This document shows, in pieces, positions 58,689 through 64,000 of a stretch of DNA of 64,000 nt. Under the pieces are notes generated by a model, which was given only the letters and a program-made list of their open reading frames with translations, was not told the origin of the DNA and ran no database searches. Source of the DNA: Sordariomycetes sp. S80-01Y (taxonomy: Eukaryota; Ascomycota; Sordariomycetes); NCBI GenBank assembly GCA_037042185.1, contig JAXQJY010000019.1, positions 124,001 through 188,000 of the forward strand. Reading direction: 5' to 3'. The translations under genes and the position numbers were made by a program. Within the stretch, counting starts at the first letter, position 1. Every line of letters begins with the position of its first letter.

Positions 58689-60172
58689 AGCAAATGCGAG
58701 AGCCAGGTTACAGAGATGAGCCTTCGCAACCCGCACAGTCACAGATCGGATCGGAGAGCGGCTTGTCCTGTTCAGCAGAGCCGAGGGGTGGAGACATAAG
58801 TTCCGCTTACATTCTTGAAGTCCCTTGATTGGACAAACAGGGGTTCTAGCGCTCTTCTAGCGCGTATCCACTGAGGCAACTTGGGCAAGTGCTATTCAGC
58901 GGGCCTCGCGCGCAACTGGCACTGGACGCCCTAACGCCCTTGCGCCTCCACAAGCCTGGTATCGCCGACGAGCCCTCGATGAGGAGGATTGACTTTGGCA
59001 GCAACACCTACACTAAACGTGGTGGACCTAGACATTGTCTTCACCCTCTAGCGGGAAGGACCTTGACCCTGTCTTCTTGCTTGTGCGTACGCTTGAGCAA
59101 GCCAGCTGGCAGTCCCAAGCTCCTCTCTCTGCGTACCACCATAAAGCGGCGGCGTGGCCAGTGCGCTGCAGAGAGTCGCGAGAGGTGGTGGCCACTTTTT
59201 ACAGATGACAGGGGCCTCCAGTTGGCTCAAGTAGTGGACCGCACTGGGCAGCTGCACCCTGGTCAGAGTGGCTGCAGGTGGGGCCTTCTAGAGTGAAGTG
59301 CAAGTGCAAGTGCGTGCAAGGTGCACGAGCATCGCTGCGCCGGCAAGAGCGATCAGGGTGGTCCTTGGCCCTTTCCTCCCAACTGAGGGAGAACCACAGT
59401 GTGCGCATTGTCCTGTCCGTACATAGGCCCAGCCAAGCCCAGCAACCCTCTTCTGGTCTGTCTCTCTCCCTCCACCATACCCGACCTCACCGTCACCACA
59501 TCACGCTACGCTCCCACGCGGTCACATTCCATTCTCTTTTCCAGCCTTAATTCCAGACAAGACCACCGACCTCCTCCAGACATTGCTTCTTAACGCCGAC
59601 AGCTCTCTGACCTCAGACCTATTCAAGTCTTGTCCCCCGCCTTTGGAGCCGCCATTGTTCCACAGCAAACGACAACCACTCTTTAACCACTTTCGATCGC
59701 TCCCGCTCCCGCCCTCGCCCTTGCCGACATCTTCGTTTGCACCACTTCGAATCGGTCAGCGACGAAGCCATCAAAACACTAGTCAAACGGCGTCTTGGTC
59801 GCACAGCATTTCGCGAAGCACCACATACAGTTAGCTGCCAACAAAACATCAAAGTCAGACTCGGCACCATCGTCTCCCAACTATACCACAGCATCTTTGC
59901 TACCGTTGGTCTCGTCATTCGCTCTGATCTGGCATTGCTTGGGTTTTCGACTGCCTCATATTCTCGCCGATCGACACCGTGGTGGTTGTCGTTGCCTAGC
60001 GTTGCTCATTTGTCTGCCAGGGCAAACCATCAAGCTAGGCTGCCTGGTACAGGTAACAGGCATACGCAATCAAGACGGGCAGCATTCGACACTTCGCTCC
60101 GGGTACTCCATCCCGAGACGTCAGGCTCGTTGGTCAGGCGGACATTGAGTCGTTGGCAATTCGTCGGTGGCA

Positions 60173-61123
60173 ATGGTAATATCGAATTTCGGACCGCCGC
60201 AGTCGTCGCTTTACCTCTCTCCAGATTCACGAGAATCGTCCCCGAGACCCTCTTCTGCATTTGAGGATTTCACTCTGTTTGATGTAACAGATTCGAGACG
60301 CACCAGTGGCGTCTTTGCCTCTTCTCCATCATCCCCTCGGTCCGCCATGGGTACGAACCCACCGACGTTGACCGAGATTCTTCTCGATGTCGCCTCCCCG
60401 CCCTGGACATTGAGCGCCTTCACGGCGTATTTATCGCAAAATCATTGCATGGAGACGCTGGAGTTCACTCTCGACCTACAACGATATGCTGCAGTGCACG
60501 ACCAGATCCAGGCCGAAGGCTCCTCGGATCCCCAAGCCAATGCGCAGCTTTGTGCTCTGTGGGACAAGCTGATGCAAGTTTACATCGCCCCCTGCTCGCC
60601 ACGAGAAATAAACATTCCCTCAAGGGTTCGCGATCGATTGTTACGACTCCCTGGAAAGCCTGAGCCGCCCCACCCCAAGGAGCTGGAGGAGGCTGGCCGC
60701 ATTGTCCACGAGCTGATGAACGACTCGCTTCTTGTGCCATTCCTTGAGTCTGTTAGCACTCTAAGCCTCGATGGTACCGCTCATGAGCGCTCGCCAAAGT
60801 ATCCTCCCTACCTCGACGTCGGCCGGGTTGGCGGTGGATCTCGATCAGCATCAACCGGACATTTCGACTCGGAGGGCCTTACCGACGACAGCGACGGCTA
60901 CTCGCCGCCTGCTATGGAACCCATGACTCCTCCTACAACACCCCCGACGTCGAGTGAGTGGGGGAGCAATTCCGGTGGTTTCCAGAGAGCGATGGCCGCT
61001 CATAACAAGGGTTGGAAGAAGGTCGGTGCTAAGCTTGGCTTCAAGACCAAGGGTTCGACCAAGCGACCCACGCCGACTTCTTCTACCGCCAATGATGCTG
61101 CTCGTCATAGCAACCCCTTATGA
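60173..61123 (+). CDS. RGS-domain regulator of G-protein signalling (Rgs2/RgsA-like)
   Basis: Frame of 316 residues from the ATG at 60173 to TGA at 61121-61123. A serine/proline-rich N terminus (to about 60) leads into an RGS domain from about residue 65: TLTEILLDVASPPWTLSAFT, then the helical core FTLDLQRYAAVHDQIQ, the loop IAPCSPREINIPSRVRD, and ELMNDSLLVPFLESV at the end. RGS proteins speed GTP hydrolysis by G-alpha subunits; the split, short type resembles RgsA/Rgs2 of fungi. After the RGS domain comes a low-complexity tail (MEPMTPPTTPPTSSEW) and a basic end (KGWKKVGAKLGFKTKG). The frame does not close for good at the TGA: it stays open for 262 more codons, described next. A very long non-coding stretch precedes it. 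Confidence 0.85.
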   Translation: MVISNFGPPQSSLYLSPDSRESSPRPSSAFEDFTLFDVTDSRRTSGVFASSPSSPRSAMGTNPPTLTEILLDVASPPWTLSAFTAYLSQNHCMETLEFTLDLQRYAAVHDQIQAEGSSDPQANAQLCALWDKLMQVYIAPCSPREINIPSRVRDRLLRLPGKPEPPHPKELEEAGRIVHELMNDSLLVPFLESVSTLSLDGTAHERSPKYPPYLDVGRVGGGSRSASTGHFDSEGLTDDSDGYSPPAMEPMTPPTTPPTSSEWGSNSGGFQRAMAAHNKGWKKVGAKLGFKTKGSTKRPTPTSSTANDAARHSNPL

Positions 61124-61912
61124 AGGTCACAGGCCGTGCCGGCCCCTTCAGTTTCTTCCTCTGTTGACCGACACTTGTCGGTCTCTTCCAGTGAATGGGA
61201 AGAGCCGCATCCCGGTCAACGGTTGTCAGGTCTTGTTGAGCCACTGAGCAATGACCAAGACCCTGACCAGGATACGCAGCTACTGGAGGTTGATACAGGC
61301 AGCACGGTCGGGACCCTCTATCGAGCCACCTCCCATGGCTTATACTTGGCACCTTCGGATTCGGGCGGCCAGGGAGACGTTCAGACCCTCAGCACGACAG
61401 TCGACACTTCTAAGCCTATGGTTTTTCCAGACACTGACAGCGCCATCTCCGGATCATTGTCTGAGAGCCCATCATCGGGCATGACTTGCCAGACGTTGGA
61501 CGTTGATATCCAGATGACCGATATCGATAAGTCCTTGGACCCTGACGGCCCGCGATCCCCAAGCTTCCTGGCTCTCAGTCCCATTTCGGAATATGAAGAC
61601 CTATCCAATTACCTTGGTGGTTCTCCCACCTCGGAGCGGTGGTCCTCCGTAATGGACATTAACGATCCGGTGGTGTATCAACACGCGTCGCCAATCGAGG
61701 ACATGTACGGCTGGGACGCAGAATGGGATCGCAGAGTCATTCCTCCCTCGTCCGTTGTCGTTGGCCCTGGTGACGACATTGGATCTCGTCAGTCCCCTCT
61801 GTCTCGACGAGCCAGCACCAGCAAAGGAGGGCTTCTCCAAAGAGTCCTCAGCGTTGGCAAAGCGCCTTCGCGAATTTCCACTTCACGCCGGGCTCGCTTT
61901 AACCCTTCGTGA
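61124..61912 (+). other. Same-frame open extension downstream of the RGS stop codon
   Basis: Directly after the TGA at 61121 the same frame runs open for 262 codons to a TGA at 61910-61912. Its composition looks protein-like: acidic segments (SPISEYEDLSNYLGG, YGWDAEWDRR) and a basic end (KGGLLQRVLSVGKAPSRIS). The first in-frame ATG is only at 61418, so an independent start is unlikely. Options are stop-codon read-through, an unrecognised intron that removes the stop, or a recent nonsense change in a longer RGS protein. A 48-nt GTCATA...TTCAG segment at 61104-61151 would remove the stop in frame, but its donor lacks the +5 G found at every other splice site read here and no branch site is visible. 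Confidence 0.55.
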
Positions 61913-63226
61913 GCAAGCGAGCCTGTTCATTATCACAGCAACAATATTCATCGGACTTTAATGCCGGCGAGCATCTGATTTACAACACATCATGACCACC
62001 GGAGTTCGGATCACACATGGATGGGGCGGAATGGCGGCTACTTCCACTCATCATCATTATCACACACCAAAGCATGGCATACGGAATATCAAAAGTATAG
62101 AACGGACAGGCGCGAATCCACATTTTTGGCACAACTGGAGTTCAGTGAAGGTTTATCGAGCGGGCATTTGGATTGCGGATACCACTATTGTACCATGTCT
62201 TGTTTTCCTCTTACGAGTTGACGACATTGGGAATCAGCTGTTGTACTTTGCGGCGTGGGAGCCCTAGATTTAGCTTGGGGGCTATGAAATGATTGAATGT
62301 ATTGATAGCAGTACAGTGGACGATAGATACCACACGTTGAATGGATGAAGGTTACTGTGGTCTGCTTATCATGCTCTCACCATTCGAGCCGCTAAACACA
62401 AAACGTGCCAGCCACTGCTAGTTGGACGAGCCTAGAACGTCCCCCAGCCTCTTCCAGCCCCGTCCTTCCCGTTGAGCGTGGTCACGATACCCCTGATTTC
62501 ACACCCTTCCCGTGAGACACATGTCGTCAGCACCCCTCGTCATCCGGTCGGAGAAGTCGGCCGGGCACCCACCGTCCCTGGGGTGGTTCGTTCGGGGAGA
62601 CGGTACTACTGGAGTTCCCTCGCCCCACCGCCGGGAACTTTGGCGATCTTGACAGGCGAGCCGGAGGCCGGCGGCTTTATCGCGGGGTTGCGTTTGAGTT
62701 TCCGTGGCGTCTTTTCGTACAACGGGGCTGAGGGGGTTGATGGTGTCGTTGTTTTCTCCTCGTCTGGCGGAAAGTCTAATCGCGGGAGGGGGGGGCGCCT
62801 GGTGAGGGGGTGGGTTGTCAATGTGCGGCAATGGGGGTTTCTCTCCAGCTCGAGGCCGGATGTACTGAATTGTTTTGCTTGTGTTTAGGTCGAGGGTGAA
62901 AGCGTGACCGCGTTGTGCCGGAGCGTCAGCATCCTCTCGTCAAGCGCGGCGAGCCTTCTTGTGAGGAGGGGACGCAGGGACATTCCTACGTGATAATATG
63001 ACGGTGCCCGATATTGCAGAAGACCATTAGGTACTTTATTGATTGACGAAGTACCATACCATCATCTCCAATAAGCCTCCTACGGCAAAATTCCAAATCA
63101 CAAGTAACGCCAACTCCGTTTCCAAGTACAGTACGGACACTTCCCAGCTTGTGCGACCGGGACACACAACCCTGTCCACGCACGAACCGAACAGGCCGGT
63201 ATGATTGAAAGCTACATGGGTGGAAA
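61913..63226. other. Intergenic: RGS 3' flank and gut2 3' flank
   Basis: 1314 bp between convergent genes. Short frames (for example 62472-62888) are not supported. A G-rich tract lies at 62784-62814. Confidence 0.45.
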
Positions 63227-64000
63227 TTAAACAAGCTTGTCGTCCGAAGTAGGCTTATCGTGTCGTGAATACATGTTCCACTCCATGGAGCTGGTGAAGT
63301 CGAGCTTGTGCTGCTCGACCTGCTTGCGGGTCGCCGTGAGCATAGGCCGTGGGAGACCCATTGACTCCAGGAAGGAGATGGCTGTAGCTTGTTAGCAGCC
63401 TGTCAAGCAGCAGAGATGGATATGGGGGCAATGGAGCACGTACTGTCTTTCCACTCAACTTCTTGGCGATTCTTATCCCAGCCCAGCTCCTCACCCATGA
63501 TGTCAATCACGGTCGGCAATGCCTCCAGCGCAGCTTGCGCATTCAGGAAGCTCAACCTCGTTCTCCTCGCGAGCACATCCACCGCCGTCTGCGCATACTC
63601 GTGCCTCACGGCATATCGGACCTCGCCATCAACAAAGGGGTACAGCCTCGAGATCCTCTCTCCCCTGGCTGGGAAGCGCTTCTCCGTTAGGTTGCACAGC
63701 GAAGCGACCTTCCAAGCGCGGTCGCCATAGGACTCAACCAAGTGGCGGGCAACCTCCGTTTCGACGCCAAAGTGCTGGATCAGGGGGATGAAGAGCGTGT
63801 GGCTGAAGCCGTGGGCACCAACGAGGCGGACCTTGTGGGTTTGGCACGAGCCGTCGAGGTCTGCACCGTCGTCGACGGCCTCGGTGCCGGACACGCGGGG
63901 TGCGTTGGGCACAGGCTTGGTGCTAAGGTTGTAGGTCTTGATGGCAGCGTCGACGCACTCCTCTGCCATTTGGCGGTACGTCGTCCACTTGCCTCCCGCG
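63227..64000 (-). CDS. gut2: Mitochondrial FAD-dependent glycerol-3-phosphate dehydrogenase, C-terminal part
   Basis: 5'-partial: the gene runs off the window end. Visible exons are 64000-63444 and 63381-63227, with a 62-nt phase-1 intron (donor GTACGT, branch GCTAAC, acceptor CAG), giving about 236 C-terminal residues. GGKWTTYRQMAEECVDAAI at the edge is the diagnostic Gut2 segment. The next parts, LVGAHGFSHTLFIPLIQHFG, HLVESYGDRAW and VRHEYAQTAVDVLARRTRLSFLN, match the enzyme's C-terminal domain, and the last exon reads TISFLESMGLPRPMLTATRK. The full protein oxidises glycerol-3-phosphate to dihydroxyacetone phosphate at the outer face of the inner membrane and passes electrons to ubiquinone. 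It works in glycerol use and in the glycerol-phosphate shuttle. The frame is intact in the visible part. Confidence 0.94.

Larger units (their letters stand above)
54205..60172. other. About 6 kb without a supportable gene
   Basis: The longest gene-free stretch of the window. Open frames of up to 207 codons occur (for example 55848-56471 minus, 57943-58536 plus), but none has recognisable content, splice partners or coding-like composition. No transposon, terminal repeat or tRNA was recognised. Features seen: an 8-bp perfect hairpin at 55357-55378, a polypurine tract at 58644-58688, an AAGTGC-type hexamer repeat near 59295, and an increasingly C/T-rich sequence from about 59400 to 59720. The last 0.8-1.8 kb may be a long 5' leader of the RGS gene. 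The rest could hold non-coding transcripts or regulatory DNA. Confidence 0.5.

Overview
The window looks like a nuclear segment of a filamentous ascomycete (Pezizomycotina, most likely a Sordariomycete). The reasons are short introns of mostly 46-65 nt with GT(A/G)NG donors and CTRAC branch sites, a gene every 2-3 kb on both strands, and the gene content: a Zn2Cys6 regulator, MFS pumps, a P450, a Mus7/Mms22 protein and an RGS protein. No species can be named from the sequence alone. No transposon, CRISPR array, rRNA or tRNA was found.

Layout. 0.3-4.0 kb: a cytochrome P450 and a secreted sulfatase, tail to tail with 15 bp between stop codons. 4.5-11.3 kb: a 2258-codon single-exon Mus7/Mms22 replication-repair protein. 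11.9-14.5 kb: a 58-residue spliced membrane microprotein and a DHA1-type MFS transporter. 15.1-24.4 kb: a block rich in central metabolism, with cytochrome c oxidase subunit V, mitochondrial ClpX, glycogen branching enzyme and F1-ATPase beta. 25.1-32.9 kb: a Zn2Cys6 transcription factor, a mitochondrial AAA ATPase and the TFIIH subunit Tfb1. 34.1-40.6 kb: 2-oxoglutarate dehydrogenase E1, the WD40 iron-sulfur assembly factor Cia1 and a second MFS carrier. 42-46.6 kb: three unrecognised proteins, one with glycine zippers. 47.9-54.2 kb: a phenol 2-monooxygenase-like flavoprotein and a large Ulp1-type SUMO protease. 54.2-60.2 kb: about 6 kb with no supportable gene. 60.2-61.9 kb: an RGS-domain protein whose frame stays open for 262 codons after its stop. 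63.2-64.0 kb: the 3' part of mitochondrial glycerol-3-phosphate dehydrogenase.

How the genes relate. Several act in mitochondrial energy metabolism (cox5, atp2, kgd1, gut2, mcx1 and the AAA protein). cox5 and atp2 share an identical 11-bp CCACGTGACTT element 130-180 bp before their start codons, which suggests common control. Most of the rest is ordinary housekeeping and transport. I see no biosynthetic cluster, defence system or other clearly new multi-gene system. The strongest oddities are the RGS in-frame extension, the shared CACGTGAC element, and a near-perfect long palindrome in the first cox5 intron.

Exon boundaries were read by eye from splice consensus, reading phase and family expectations; they are predictions, not transcript-supported.
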